From the NCBI GenBank assembly GCA_026197095.1, contig JAPHTF010000016.1:1-50748 (forward strand): 50,748 nt of DNA. The letters run 5' to 3'. The stretch is from Gammaproteobacteria bacterium. Its GTDB lineage: Bacteria > Pseudomonadota > Gammaproteobacteria > UBA6429 > Thiohalophilaceae. Numbering within the stretch: the stretch's first letter is position 1; every line of letters begins with the position of its first letter. The position numbers and the translations under genes are program-made. Below the pieces are notes generated by a model. That model was not told the origin of the DNA, searched no databases, and was given only the letters and a program-made list of their open reading frames with translations. This document shows, in pieces, positions 36,028-45,556 of this stretch.

Positions 36028-36987
36028 TTATGCTAGTGCCCCACCACAGCTTGACCCTTGTCCAGCGGTACAACCATAACAATGGTCCGCAATAATAATG
36101 TCACGTTCATGCATGTTATCACTTGTAATGTCATTCAAATGCATTTTTTTACCTTTTTCAGTTAAAGGTAATTCAAGCATCTGGTTAAAATCGCAATCAT
36201 AGACATGTCCTTTCCAGTCAACACTAATCAGGCTTCGACACATCACTGTTTCTAAATTAGTTGTTTTATATGCACTTTTGAGTAATGTCATATAATTATC
36301 AAATTCACCTTTGGAAATTAAGCTACTGCCAAAACGTTTAATAGGCATATTCGTCAAAGCAAATAAATGATTAAAGACGATGCCATAACGTTGTTTTAGT
36401 TCACGTTTATAATCTTGTTCCAACTGACATTGTGCCGGCGGTAAATGTGCACCCGTTGGGTTATACATCAGGTTTAACTTGAGCTCACTGCCTTCAATAC
36501 CGTAACCGGTTTTATTTAATAAATGAATTGCCTCAACACTGGTATGGAATACACCATCACCACGTTGACCATCCACATTCTCTTCCAGGTAACAGGGTAA
36601 TGACGCAACAATTTCCACTTGATGTTGTGCTAAAAAATCAGCAGTATCTTCCTGACCAGGCTCATGTAATACCGTAAGGTTACACCGGTCTATAACATGT
36701 ATACCCATTTCTACAGCTGCAGATACCAGGTATCTGAAATACGGATTAAGCTCAGGTGCACCACCGGTTAAATCTAATCTTTTAATATTACTTTTATCTA
36801 AGAAACGAATAATATCTTCTATTGTTTCTTTCTGCATGATTTCTTTTCGTTTTGGTCCGGCATTAACATGGCAATGTAAACAGGACTGGTTGCATAAATA
36901 ACCCAGGTTGACTTGCAACGTTTCAAGCTGGTCACGTTTTATATTTGGAAAATCTGTTCGAGCCAAACGAGGCAATGTTGCGTGCAT
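36028..36987 (-). CDS. arsS: Arsenosugar biosynthesis radical SAM protein ArsS
   Basis: 319 aa radical SAM enzyme. Cluster motif CNQSCLHC (C32, C36, C39) after QVNLGYLCNQS. C-terminal domain ends CYGCTAGQGSSCGGALA, with C303, C306 and C314. This family has selenoprotein members; here the terminal position is an ordinary Cys. ArsS joins the 5'-deoxyadenosyl group of SAM to dimethylarsenic to make arsenosugar precursors. It needs methylated arsenic from ArsM, which is not in the window. Pathway placement rests on family and the flanking TIGR04282/04283 genes. Confidence 0.92.
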   Translation of the reverse strand: MHATLPRLARTDFPNIKRDQLETLQVNLGYLCNQSCLHCHVNAGPKRKEIMQKETIEDIIRFLDKSNIKRLDLTGGAPELNPYFRYLVSAAVEMGIHVIDRCNLTVLHEPGQEDTADFLAQHQVEIVASLPCYLEENVDGQRGDGVFHTSVEAIHLLNKTGYGIEGSELKLNLMYNPTGAHLPPAQCQLEQDYKRELKQRYGIVFNHLFALTNMPIKRFGSSLISKGEFDNYMTLLKSAYKTTNLETVMCRSLISVDWKGHVYDCDFNQMLELPLTEKGKKMHLNDITSDNMHERDIIIADHCYGCTAGQGSSCGGALA

Positions 36988-37243
36988 ATTAAATCCTGTT
37001 TTTTACTAATGCTGTTGTTAAAAATCCTGCATAAGGAAAATGATAAGGTGCGAAACTTTCTACAAACCGAAAAAATAGCGGCTACCGCTTCTGATGTTCA
37101 GTAATATCTGACCTTCTTTTTTCTTTAAAATTTTCAATAAGACAGAAATTCTTCTTGTTTAATCCAGTGGCACCGCAGACTATGGTACCAGTCATTATAC
37201 GTTTCAGGAGGAATAGAATAATATTAAGACAACACATTAATCA

Positions 37244-38209
37244 TTATGTTTCTACTGCAAAGCCTTTTTTAATCCAGTCCGCCATGCCCTGCTTTACAAT
37301 ATGCACATGATTAAATCCATTGTCAGTTAAGATTTGTGCTGCTTTTGCTGAGCAGCGGTTTGTTCGGCAGACTATCGCAATTGTTTTTTCAGCATAACGG
37401 CTAAGTTCTTCAATGCGTGAAGCTAACTCTTCAACTGCAATATTTTTTGCATTATGTATATGACCCTGCTCACCGGTAAAATCTTCTGCTGTCCTCACAT
37501 CAAGGATAATAATATCTTCATTACTCTCTAATTTTTGTTTTAATGATTCAACATCGAGCATTGGAGCCCGGCGCAATGCACTTATAAAGCGAGGCAAAAA
37601 TAAAATAACCGCAACCAGTGCTAACGCCATCAAACTTTTTTGAATCAAGCCATCACCACCGGTTGCGGCTTCTTTTCCTATATAGCCAAAATACGTATAT
37701 GCAAACCCACCCGGTAACATACAAATGTAAGAAGCGATAACATAATGTGAAAATTTAATTCGAGTTAAACCCAGCGCATAATTTAACAGGTTAAAGGGAA
37801 ATAAGGGGACCAGACGCACGAAGGCAATAAACCGCCAGCCTTCATTCTCAACACCATCTTTGAGTTGTTTCATGCGGCCGCCGGTTTTTTGTTCTACATA
37901 GTCAGATAACATATAACGTGCAATTAAAAATGAAATCGCCGCACCAATGGTTGCACCGGTTAAATTGTAAAATGTTCCGTAAACAGGGCCAAACAAGGCA
38001 CCACCAACTAATGTTAATGCAGCTCCGGGGAAAAATAATACCGTTCCTAAGACATACATCAGCATAAATACCAGGGGAGCTAATATCCCAAAATCATTAA
38101 TCCAGTTTTCTATAATGGATGGACTAATTTCTTTACTGTAAACAACTACAAGAGTAATACCCGTAATTAGGATTATTAATAAAATTATGCGTAATAAAGA
38201 TTTATTCAT
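37244..38209 (-). CDS. TVP38/TMEM64 membrane protein fused to a rhodanese domain
   Basis: 321 aa. N-terminal helix (about 6-24), SNARE-associated/VTT (DedA-like) domain (about 40-205) with FFPGAALTLVGGALFGPVYGT and FVRLVPLFPFNLLNYALG, then a cytoplasmic rhodanese domain (about 220-320) with catalytic C281 in AIVCRTNRCSA. The VTT domain is linked to lipid scrambling or transport; the fusion couples it to sulfur or arsenic chemistry. Between the sterol-desaturase-like gene and arsS in the same direction. Confidence 0.88.
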   Translation of the reverse strand: MNKSLLRIILLIILITGITLVVVYSKEISPSIIENWINDFGILAPLVFMLMYVLGTVLFFPGAALTLVGGALFGPVYGTFYNLTGATIGAAISFLIARYMLSDYVEQKTGGRMKQLKDGVENEGWRFIAFVRLVPLFPFNLLNYALGLTRIKFSHYVIASYICMLPGGFAYTYFGYIGKEAATGGDGLIQKSLMALALVAVILFLPRFISALRRAPMLDVESLKQKLESNEDIIILDVRTAEDFTGEQGHIHNAKNIAVEELASRIEELSRYAEKTIAIVCRTNRCSAKAAQILTDNGFNHVHIVKQGMADWIKKGFAVET

Positions 38210-38254
38210 TTTTTCTCTTTAATAACTTGCTCTTTAATAATTTGGAGCAGCCTT

Positions 38255-38301
38255 GTCATTGCACTTAATGAACCGCTGTGCGGTTCATTAAGTGCAATGA
38301 C
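38255..38301. repeat. Perfect 22-bp inverted repeat with 3-nt loop
   Basis: Arms 38255-38276 and 38280-38301 are exact reverse complements (they begin GTCATTGCACTTAATG) around loop TGT. No T-run follows on either strand, so it is not a standard terminator. It lies between the sterol-desaturase-like stop and the TVP38-rhodanese start, and could be a mobile palindrome or an RNA-processing hairpin. Confidence 0.9.
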
Positions 38302-38307
38302 CGGGCA

Positions 38308-39171
38308 TTATTCACCTTTTCCGTCATCCCATTGCCGGCGGTTAATCACATAGCCCGACATCTTACCGATGAAGGGTAATGTGAGTAAGCCTGGTAACCA
38401 GCTGACTTGTTTAGGATCACGAAACTTATTAATACCTATTGTCATTCCCTGGTGTCCCGCACGCGGTTGATCCCGGTAGGTGCCAAATAAACGATCCCAC
38501 CATGGCAGGCTAAAACCAAAATTACTATTTGCTTCATCATCTTCAACTGAGTGATGGACACGATGCATATCGGGTGTCACTAAGAATAAACGTAAATATT
38601 TATCGAGTGTTTTTGGTAATGAAATGTTTCCGTGGTTAAACATTGCTGTAGCATTGAGGATAATTTCAAAAACAATCACCGCAACAATTGGAGGACCCAA
38701 TAACAATATAGTTGCAAATTTAATCAGCATTGAAAGAATTATTTCAAGTGTATGAAAGCGTGAACCTGTAGTGACATCATAATCCAGATCGGCATGATGA
38801 ACCCGGTGTAAGCGCCACAATATTGGAATAGCATGAACCATCACATGCTGAATATAAATAACCAAATCCATAATAATGACTGAGGCGGGCACTGCAAACC
38901 AAAATGGCATTTCGATATAATTAAATAATCCCCAGCCCTGCTTTTGAGCAAATATTGCGACTCCCACTGCCGCGGCTGGAAATAAAGCCTTAGAGATAAA
39001 AGTATTAAAAAAGACCAGCCCAAGATTATTAACCCAGCGAACACTTTTCGATACAGTTAATGCTCGAGTTGGTGAAATCAGTTCCCACAATCCAATCAGT
39101 AATAACATGCCAAAAAAGAAGCCCATACGAACCTCTTTTTCATTGGCTAATAAAAATTCATCGAACGACAT
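38308..39171 (-). CDS. Sterol desaturase/fatty acid hydroxylase family membrane protein
   Basis: 287 aa, about four membrane helices. Di-iron histidine boxes are visible: HVMVH, HRVHHADLDYD, and HRVHHSVEDDE near the end. This superfamily hydroxylates or desaturates lipids. Start at 39171 (MSFDEFLLANEKE) is preferred because AGGTGG lies just before it; an in-frame ATG at 39198 is possible. First gene of the run leading to arsS, divergent from the ArsR-rhodanese regulator. A lipid role in making arsenolipids would fit but is not shown. Confidence 0.85.
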   Translation of the reverse strand: MSFDEFLLANEKEVRMGFFFGMLLLIGLWELISPTRALTVSKSVRWVNNLGLVFFNTFISKALFPAAAVGVAIFAQKQGWGLFNYIEMPFWFAVPASVIIMDLVIYIQHVMVHAIPILWRLHRVHHADLDYDVTTGSRFHTLEIILSMLIKFATILLLGPPIVAVIVFEIILNATAMFNHGNISLPKTLDKYLRLFLVTPDMHRVHHSVEDDEANSNFGFSLPWWDRLFGTYRDQPRAGHQGMTIGINKFRDPKQVSWLPGLLTLPFIGKMSGYVINRRQWDDGKGE

Positions 39172-39228
39172 ATATCCACCTGAGTATTCATATTCCAAGT
39201 ATTTTTCAGATCTTAAAAGTATTCAGAC

Positions 39229-39256
39229 TTGCCCTGAAGTAAAATCGCGTTATAAT
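39229..39256 (+). promoter_or_regulatory. Promoter of the ArsR-rhodanese gene
   Basis: -35 TTGCCC (39229-39234) and -10 TATAAT (39251-39256) with a 16-bp spacer, 52 bp before the start codon. The candidate operator lies just downstream. Confidence 0.55.
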
Positions 39257-39274
39257 CATTTTTCAAATTTTAGC

Positions 39275-39294
39275 ATTCAATTAACTACTTGAAT
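39275..39294. promoter_or_regulatory. Candidate operator for the ArsR-rhodanese regulator
   Basis: ATTCAA-N8-TTGAAT inverted repeat between the promoter and the start codon of the regulator, in the intergenic region shared with the sterol-desaturase-like gene. The form resembles sites of ArsR-family sulfur sensors (ATTC/GAAT arms). Confidence 0.5.
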
Positions 39295-39308
39295 ACTTTG
39301 TTATATAA

Positions 39309-39986
39309 ATGAAAGCAAATACCTTCAAATACAATCTTTTTAACCAGTTTGCCCGTGTTGGTAAAGCCTTAAGCAATCCTAACCGACTGGAATTACTGGA
39401 GTTTTTAGCACAAAGCGCCCGCAGCGTGGATACGCTCGCCAAACTTGCAAATCTCAGCATCGCAAATACATCACAGCATTTGCAGCACTTGCGACAAGCT
39501 GGCCTGGTGACGAGTGAAAAGGATGGCCTTAAAGTCTATTACAGCATCAGTGGTGATGACGTAATTAGCTTGCTTGATTCACTACGCGATGTAGCGGAAC
39601 GGCATATATCAGATGTAGATAAGTTAGTTAATACTTACCTTACGGCTAAAGATAATCTTGATCCGGTGCCCGCGGCAGAATTACTTGAACGCGTAAAGCT
39701 CAATTTAGTGACCGTATTGGATGTTCGGCCAAAAGAAGAATTTGATGCCGGACATATACAGGGCGCAATGAATATTCCTCTTGAAGAACTTGAGCAGCAA
39801 CTGCAACAATTTGATCCTGACCAGGAAATTGTCGCATATTGCCGCGGACCTCATTGCATATTGGCTTTTGATGCCGTCGCGCAACTTCGAAAAAGTGGAT
39901 TTCAGGCGTACCGTTTAGACAGCGGCTATCCGGAATGGAAACTTGCCGGCTTACCGGTAGAAAAAAATATTTCGAATACACACTAA
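39309..39986 (+). CDS. ArsR-type regulator fused to a rhodanese domain
   Basis: 225 aa. Winged-helix domain (about 10-100, recognition helix NLSIANTSQHLQHLRQAGLV) without any Cys, so it lacks the classical As(III) site. A rhodanese domain (about 120-215) has the active loop VAYCRGPHC (C178, C183), the only two Cys in the protein. Sensing is therefore likely through the rhodanese Cys (persulfide, oxidation or thiophilic ligand). Divergent from the sterol-desaturase-TVP38-arsS run, with a palindrome in between. A small membrane protein gene follows 22 nt later. Confidence 0.88.
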   Translation: MKANTFKYNLFNQFARVGKALSNPNRLELLEFLAQSARSVDTLAKLANLSIANTSQHLQHLRQAGLVTSEKDGLKVYYSISGDDVISLLDSLRDVAERHISDVDKLVNTYLTAKDNLDPVPAAELLERVKLNLVTVLDVRPKEEFDAGHIQGAMNIPLEELEQQLQQFDPDQEIVAYCRGPHCILAFDAVAQLRKSGFQAYRLDSGYPEWKLAGLPVEKNISNTH

Positions 39987-40008
39987 TGATTACAAAGAAG
40001 AAATAAAA

Positions 40009-40287
40009 ATGAAAAATTTACTGCAGAATATCTTTTCCCCTATATTAAATATATTTGAAAAAAATAATGATGAATTTATCTATCGCTCGTTAAATAGAAA
40101 AATTGTGATATTTATAAGTGTCGTTTTTTCCCTGCTCGCGTTTGCATTGCCCGCATACATGCCTAAGCTCATTGAAATGGGTTACTGGTTTGTTATGATT
40201 GTTTTCGGAGCATTAAGCCTTGTCGGGCTGGTTGTTGGATTTTTAGGCAGCGATAAAGCGGTTGCAAAGTTACTCGGTAGTCGCTAG
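40009..40287 (+). CDS. Small two-helix membrane protein of unknown function
   Basis: 92 aa. Helices at about 32-49 (IVIFISVVFSLLAFALPAYM) and about 58-81 (YWFVMIVFGALSLVGLVVGFLG). Charged N-terminus, basic tail. No recognised family. Probably co-transcribed with the ArsR-rhodanese gene (22 nt gap). Confidence 0.65.
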   Translation: MKNLLQNIFSPILNIFEKNNDEFIYRSLNRKIVIFISVVFSLLAFALPAYMPKLIEMGYWFVMIVFGALSLVGLVVGFLGSDKAVAKLLGSR

Positions 40288-40420
40288 TCGCTAATATTTT
40301 TAGATTCAACGCTTCTTCATGGCTAACTTCATTTTTTTGTTTCCATAGCCGATGTTATTGCATAACAGTGGCCACTTTATCACCTTTAACTTTTTCTATA
40401 GTTGCTGTTTTTATCTGCTA

Positions 40421-41935
40421 TCAATAGATCGATAAACAGTTTTTACCCCCCGCTTTTGCCTTATAAAGCGCTTCATCTGCCGCAGTCATAAAATCTTTTA
40501 AATTATCAAAATTATGTTTATCCATATGGGTAGCAATCCCAATAGATACACTTGCGGATATCTTGATGTCTTTCACATCCAGTATAACTTCATCAATATA
40601 TAATTTTAACAATCGCTCTAATACTGTTTTAGTAATGTCAGATGTTGAACCTGGCAGCATCAATAAAAACTCATCACCACCATAACGAGCAAGGATATCT
40701 GTTTCACGTATATTCTTTGAGAAAAAGTCTGATATTAATTTAAGAATTTCATCACCCACTAAATGACCAAAAGTATCATTAATGACTTTAAAATCATCAA
40801 TATCAATAAACGCTAAAGATAGAGGCCAGCGGTTTATATTTGCTTCCTCAAACTCTGTCTCTAATAATTTATCAATATGTTGTCGGTTGTATACTTTTGT
40901 TAAATGATCAATGCGGCTTGATTTTTCAATCTGCTCAACTCTATCGGTGATACTTTCAATATACCGCCGTGCATCTTCAGATTGTTTTATTGCACTAATG
41001 CTCCGTTCCAGAAGAAGTTCACGTGCCTCATTGAGAACTTTTTCCCGCTCATAATCACCGACTAAGGATATTTGAAACATATTCGAAATTTCAGGTAATG
41101 CATTATCAATATCAACAATAAGCTGATTAAATTCAGTTTCATCATAAACAAGAACTTTTTTTGTAACATTCAAAACAGATAACAATAATTCACTCGGGTT
41201 TTCATCTAGCCATATATCCGCAAGATTACCCGATAGATTTAAACAATAATGAAAATAACTATTTACTGTATTCAGAGCCGGATCACTCATATTTAAAGAA
41301 TGACTATTCAAAACCGCGTTAACAAGATACCCAGGTAACTTCCAGGACGATAACAACCATGCACCGACTACGCTGTGCTCCACGCCAAGAAAATCCTGTT
41401 CCAGTTTAGCTCGTTCACTGTGCTTTAAATAATGATGTTCATTATGTGGGTAGGGAGAATTTTTTATACACTGTATAACCAGAACACCTATATCCTGTAA
41501 CAGGCTCGCAAGAAAAAGATCTTCAAGTTTTGACACATGCAATCGTTCACCAAGCAATCGAGCTATTGATGCAGCAAGAATTGAACGTTTCCAATAAGAC
41601 TCATGATCACTATCACTGCCTAATGACTGCAGTAGTGAAAAGCTCAGCGCAATCGTTAAGGATGCATTAAAACCTAATAATGTTAATGCCTCACGCAAAT
41701 TATTTAATGAGCGTCGTTGTGAATAAAGTGGTGAATTTGCCACTTTCAATAATTTTACCGTTATTGCCGGGTCACTAGAAATAATGGCGGCAACTTCATG
41801 CAGGCTTATGTCCGGATCTTTACTTGCCTCGATAATTCTTAAGGCAACAGCGGGCAAACTCGGTAAATGAGTGCATGATTTAAGCACTTTCTCCAGCTCG
41901 GGAGAAATAAGTGAATGTATGTTGTCGTTAATCAT
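40421..41935 (-). CDS. HDOD-GGDEF protein (diguanylate cyclase)
   Basis: 504 aa. HDOD domain (about 18-210: LPSLPAVALRIIEASKDPDIS, SDPAITVKLLKVANSPLY), helical linker with coiled coil (about 280-335), GGDEF domain (about 340-504) with intact ARYGGDEFLLM and an RETD inhibitory (I-) site five residues before it. Expected to make c-di-GMP with product feedback. HDOD proteins act in signalling without enzyme activity. Monocistronic as far as I can see; no Pho box noticed. Confidence 0.92.
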   Translation of the reverse strand: MINDNIHSLISPELEKVLKSCTHLPSLPAVALRIIEASKDPDISLHEVAAIISSDPAITVKLLKVANSPLYSQRRSLNNLREALTLLGFNASLTIALSFSLLQSLGSDSDHESYWKRSILAASIARLLGERLHVSKLEDLFLASLLQDIGVLVIQCIKNSPYPHNEHHYLKHSERAKLEQDFLGVEHSVVGAWLLSSWKLPGYLVNAVLNSHSLNMSDPALNTVNSYFHYCLNLSGNLADIWLDENPSELLLSVLNVTKKVLVYDETEFNQLIVDIDNALPEISNMFQISLVGDYEREKVLNEARELLLERSISAIKQSEDARRYIESITDRVEQIEKSSRIDHLTKVYNRQHIDKLLETEFEEANINRWPLSLAFIDIDDFKVINDTFGHLVGDEILKLISDFFSKNIRETDILARYGGDEFLLMLPGSTSDITKTVLERLLKLYIDEVILDVKDIKISASVSIGIATHMDKHNFDNLKDFMTAADEALYKAKAGGKNCLSIY

Positions 41936-42061
41936 GCTAAGTGCTTATAAGCCAAATTTATTCAAAAAACTCATCCGTATACTATCTGTATCAACCAGTA
42001 ATTGCTATGCAGATTGACACACTCATAGAATAATTTCTTATTTACTGGTAATACATATAAG

Positions 42062-44149
42062 TTATATGGATAAATAAATAATCGCTTTCTGAAAAAGTTT
42101 TCTGGCCTCATCCTGCCCGATTAAAGCTATTTCTTTTCCGATATCTTTCCAGTCTGCTTTGTTGATAACTTTCAAATTTAAAACCTTTCTAAAATTATCC
42201 GGAAAACTATCCAGCATAATCTCATCCTGTTTTGACATGACAAATTTATTTAGTGCAGAAATACACAATTCATAATTACGTGAATAATGAATAAATGAAT
42301 AGAGATCTTCTTTATCTAGTTGAGTCAAAATATGTGACACACTATTGTCAATAATAAATTTGTTTTTAATTGCTGTCGGGATATCTTTTAATACATCATC
42401 AAACCAGTAGGATAGCTGCCCGGCAAAGCGGGAACAGGCCTCTTGTTTAACATTTTCACCTTGTGGACTTAACGGCAAAATCATAATCGCGGCATGCTCA
42501 CCACTGGTTTGCTCTCTTTTAAAACCAATGCGGACAACATTGAAATGAGATTTTTTCCAGAAATGTAAGAGTGATTCATTCATACCAAAACTTGTACCAA
42601 TAGCATCACAGCCATTAACTTTCTCATTATTAATCACAAAATTTATAAGCTTTGTTCCTATTCCTTGTTGTTGGTATTCTGGATGAACTGCGATGCGCAT
42701 AATACGTGCATAATTCAGAGTTGCGGCATGTTCAACACCGCAGTGGTATGTCAGTGCCTGCGCAAGTAAATGTCCATGCGGGCGACGCTCACCACGATAT
42801 ACTTGTGTTGATAATGAATCAGAAAATCCTCCTTCATGGCTCACTAATGCGACAGAAAGAACATGCTGATTGTATTTAACAATATAAAGTGAAATCTGCT
42901 CATCATCTAACATGCGCTGCAAGTCACTGGGCTGAGTTCGATAGTGCGCCAGAACTAACAGCGCAAAAACTTCTTTAAGCAGCGTTTCATCCTGTGCAAT
43001 TTGAAATTGACTAAGACAAAGTATTTCAAGCTTATTATCTTCAATAATACCTATTGAATACGGCGACACTATTTCCGCATCTAAACACAATAAGCTAAAC
43101 ATCCATTTTTCCAATGGATCATTTTCCGCCCACCGTACAGGCGTTTGCATTCGACACTTTTTCCAGCCGGGGGCTTTCTCAGTCAACACAGTATTGAAAC
43201 GTAATGCAAAACCCCTTCCGGTTCCTTCATAGCCATGTACAGTTGATGCAAAAACACAATATTGATATTTGTTTAAAATCGTTGTCAGCACGGGAACAGG
43301 GATTGCTGCCGCTTCATCAGTAAATACAATATCCACTTTGATATCAGCACTGATAAGTTGATCAGGAGAATAAAATTGAATAATTCGGTTTTTATATATG
43401 ACCTTTCCCTGCGCTATTTCAGCACCAGGCAATAATAACTCAATGTGCTTAAAAATAATTTCGGCTGAACGAAATCGTGGAGCAGTTATCGCAATATGAT
43501 TTGTTCCGCTATTAACCAGGCGTGCTGCTGCTATACCCAGTGCGGCTGATTTCCCCCTGCCTCTGTCTGAATTAATCACGACAGGATTAAAGCTTTTATT
43601 CCTCACTTCCGCTTCAATCACCTCAACAACATGTTGTTGTTCAAATGTAAAAAACGGTTTAACACAAGAATGTGGAGATGTTTTTTTACCTTCTGCAGGA
43701 GAGAAATTTATTTGTTTATCTGTTTGCCTGACAACAAATAATTCTGCTGTGCTATTAATACTCTGCACAAGACGCTGCCCAAAATAAGATAAATAAATAT
43801 TATCCCAGCGCTCAGTCGCGGGCATGAGCAGAATAAACAATCCTCCGCCAACAACAATGCCCGTAACTGCTGCAAAGGCATCCGTATTAAAATGAGTATT
43901 CGCATCAAATACAACAACCTGTTTTTCTCTTCCCAACCAACTATGTGCTTTTTTAACAGAAATGGAAGGAAATATTTCAGGTGCCTGTTCACCAACCCAG
44001 AGACTGCTCGCTTCATGGCCACTTAAAATTTCTTCCATGCATGCTACTTGCCAGCCACTATCACCGGCAAATATTAATACACTGCGGTGTCTGGATGCAT
44101 CACTTTTCTGAGAAAGCAACTTTCGTATTTGTGAAAAGTTATGTGACAA
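42062..44149 (-). CDS. tmcA: tRNA(Met) cytidine acetyltransferase TmcA
   Basis: 695 aa (E. coli 671). It uses acetyl-CoA and ATP to make N4-acetylcytidine at the wobble base of elongator tRNA-Met. DUF1726-type N-terminus (about 20-140), helicase-like ATPase with Walker A DRGRGKSAALG (about 195-205) and FTDEAAAIPVP, then a GNAT domain (about 430-560) with RIMRIAVHPEYQQQGIGTKL, and a tRNA-binding tail. The start codon is TTG at 44149, supported by AAGGA 6 nt upstream. Confidence 0.95.
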   Translation of the reverse strand: MSHNFSQIRKLLSQKSDASRHRSVLIFAGDSGWQVACMEEILSGHEASSLWVGEQAPEIFPSISVKKAHSWLGREKQVVVFDANTHFNTDAFAAVTGIVVGGGLFILLMPATERWDNIYLSYFGQRLVQSINSTAELFVVRQTDKQINFSPAEGKKTSPHSCVKPFFTFEQQHVVEVIEAEVRNKSFNPVVINSDRGRGKSAALGIAAARLVNSGTNHIAITAPRFRSAEIIFKHIELLLPGAEIAQGKVIYKNRIIQFYSPDQLISADIKVDIVFTDEAAAIPVPVLTTILNKYQYCVFASTVHGYEGTGRGFALRFNTVLTEKAPGWKKCRMQTPVRWAENDPLEKWMFSLLCLDAEIVSPYSIGIIEDNKLEILCLSQFQIAQDETLLKEVFALLVLAHYRTQPSDLQRMLDDEQISLYIVKYNQHVLSVALVSHEGGFSDSLSTQVYRGERRPHGHLLAQALTYHCGVEHAATLNYARIMRIAVHPEYQQQGIGTKLINFVINNEKVNGCDAIGTSFGMNESLLHFWKKSHFNVVRIGFKREQTSGEHAAIMILPLSPQGENVKQEACSRFAGQLSYWFDDVLKDIPTAIKNKFIIDNSVSHILTQLDKEDLYSFIHYSRNYELCISALNKFVMSKQDEIMLDSFPDNFRKVLNLKVINKADWKDIGKEIALIGQDEARKLFQKAIIYLSI

Positions 44150-44333
44150 CTCTTTTCCTTACTCTGTTTACCGAAAACCAATTTTAATTATTATTAAATT
44201 ATAAACTTTACTTGCGGTTCAGAATACGAAAATGTTTAATGAAAAATTCAGAAATAACATCTGATTTTTAATTATAAGATTATATCTAAATTTATAAGAA
44301 TTGCTGAAAAATAATCAAACTGTTTGAAGACTG

Positions 44334-45551
44334 TTAAATGGTCGTTTCATCTATTAATTCTAACCAGTGTTTTACCGGTAACAGTGCTTTACTTGCCATA
44401 TGCATCTGGCAACCTATATTTGCAGTGGCTATCACATCCGGCGCATTTTTTTGCAGTGCAGATAATTTATTGTTTAATAATTGCTGTGATAATTTTGGCT
44501 GCAAAAGGGAATAGGTGCCCGCTGAACCACAACACAAATGGGAATCTTCAACCTGTGTTAGTGTAAATCCCGCATTTTGTAATATTTGTTCCACTACACC
44601 ATTAATTTTCTGACCATGCTGCAAAGTACAGGGACTATGAAAGGCCACTTTAAGTGATGATTTTTTTGTAGTGATATCTGCAAGGTTTTCTTCATACAAT
44701 ATTTCACTGATGTCTTTAGCCAGTTTACTTACGCGCTTTGCTTTTTCTGCATAAACAGTGTCATGCTTTAATAAATCGGCATATTCCTTAACCACACTGC
44801 CACAGCCACTGGCCGTTACAACAATGGCCTCAACACCTTGCTCTACATGTGGCCACCATGCATCAATATTACGACGCATGAAATCCAGTCCTTCTTCCTG
44901 TGCTGATAAGTGATGACTTACCGCACCGCAACAGCCGGCTTCCGGCGCAGCAATTAACTCAATTTCCAGCTTCTGTAAAATTCTTGTGGCTGCCTGATTA
45001 GTTTGTGGTGTGACTACCGATTGCACACAACCTTGTAATACCAGCATCTTACGCACTTTTGTTTCTACCACCGTAGCAGTAGAGAGATGTGGTAATGGTA
45101 ACTTTCTTTTTATTGTTACGGGTAATAACGGGCGGAATAACAAACCGGTCTTATATAAAAAAGAAAAACGTATGGGATAAGGTACGATTAAACGTAACAG
45201 TTTTCGTGTAAAGCGTTGCAACATATTACGCGGCACATGTTGATCGACAATCTCCCGGCCTATCTCTGCAAGACGACCATATCGCACTCCAGAAGGACAG
45301 GTTGTCTCGCAGGAACGACAGGTTAGACACCGATCTAAATGAGATTGAGTGCGGCGACTTATTTCATTGCCTTCAAGTACTTGCTTAATGAGATAAATTC
45401 GACCACGCGGCCCGTCGAGCTCATCACCTAATAACTGGTAGGTCGGACAAGTCGCAGTACAAAAACCGCAATGCACACAGGAGCGTAAAATCGCTTCCGC
45501 CTCCTCGATATGAGGGTTCGTTAAAAATGTAGGACTGATCGAAGTCTGCAT
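44334..45551 (-). CDS. glcF: Glycolate oxidase iron-sulfur subunit GlcF
   Basis: 405 aa. Two [4Fe-4S] motifs near the N-terminus: CVHCGFCTATCPTY and CLTCRSCETTCPSG, then two CCG-type domains (about CCGAVSHH and CCGSAGTYS). It passes electrons from GlcD/E to the membrane quinone pool. Starts 5 nt after glcE, end of the operon. Confidence 0.95.
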   Translation of the reverse strand: MQTSISPTFLTNPHIEEAEAILRSCVHCGFCTATCPTYQLLGDELDGPRGRIYLIKQVLEGNEISRRTQSHLDRCLTCRSCETTCPSGVRYGRLAEIGREIVDQHVPRNMLQRFTRKLLRLIVPYPIRFSFLYKTGLLFRPLLPVTIKRKLPLPHLSTATVVETKVRKMLVLQGCVQSVVTPQTNQAATRILQKLEIELIAAPEAGCCGAVSHHLSAQEEGLDFMRRNIDAWWPHVEQGVEAIVVTASGCGSVVKEYADLLKHDTVYAEKAKRVSKLAKDISEILYEENLADITTKKSSLKVAFHSPCTLQHGQKINGVVEQILQNAGFTLTQVEDSHLCCGSAGTYSLLQPKLSQQLLNNKLSALQKNAPDVIATANIGCQMHMASKALLPVKHWLELIDETTI

Positions 45552-45556
45552 GACGA

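Noticed and set aside
36028-36090. ArsS as a selenoprotein
   Set aside because: The terminal motif position that is Sec in some family members is an ordinary Cys codon here (SSCGG).
37206-37212. AGGAGGA on the plus strand before the TVP38-rhodanese 3' end
   Set aside because: No start codon and frame follow; the neighbouring genes are on the minus strand.
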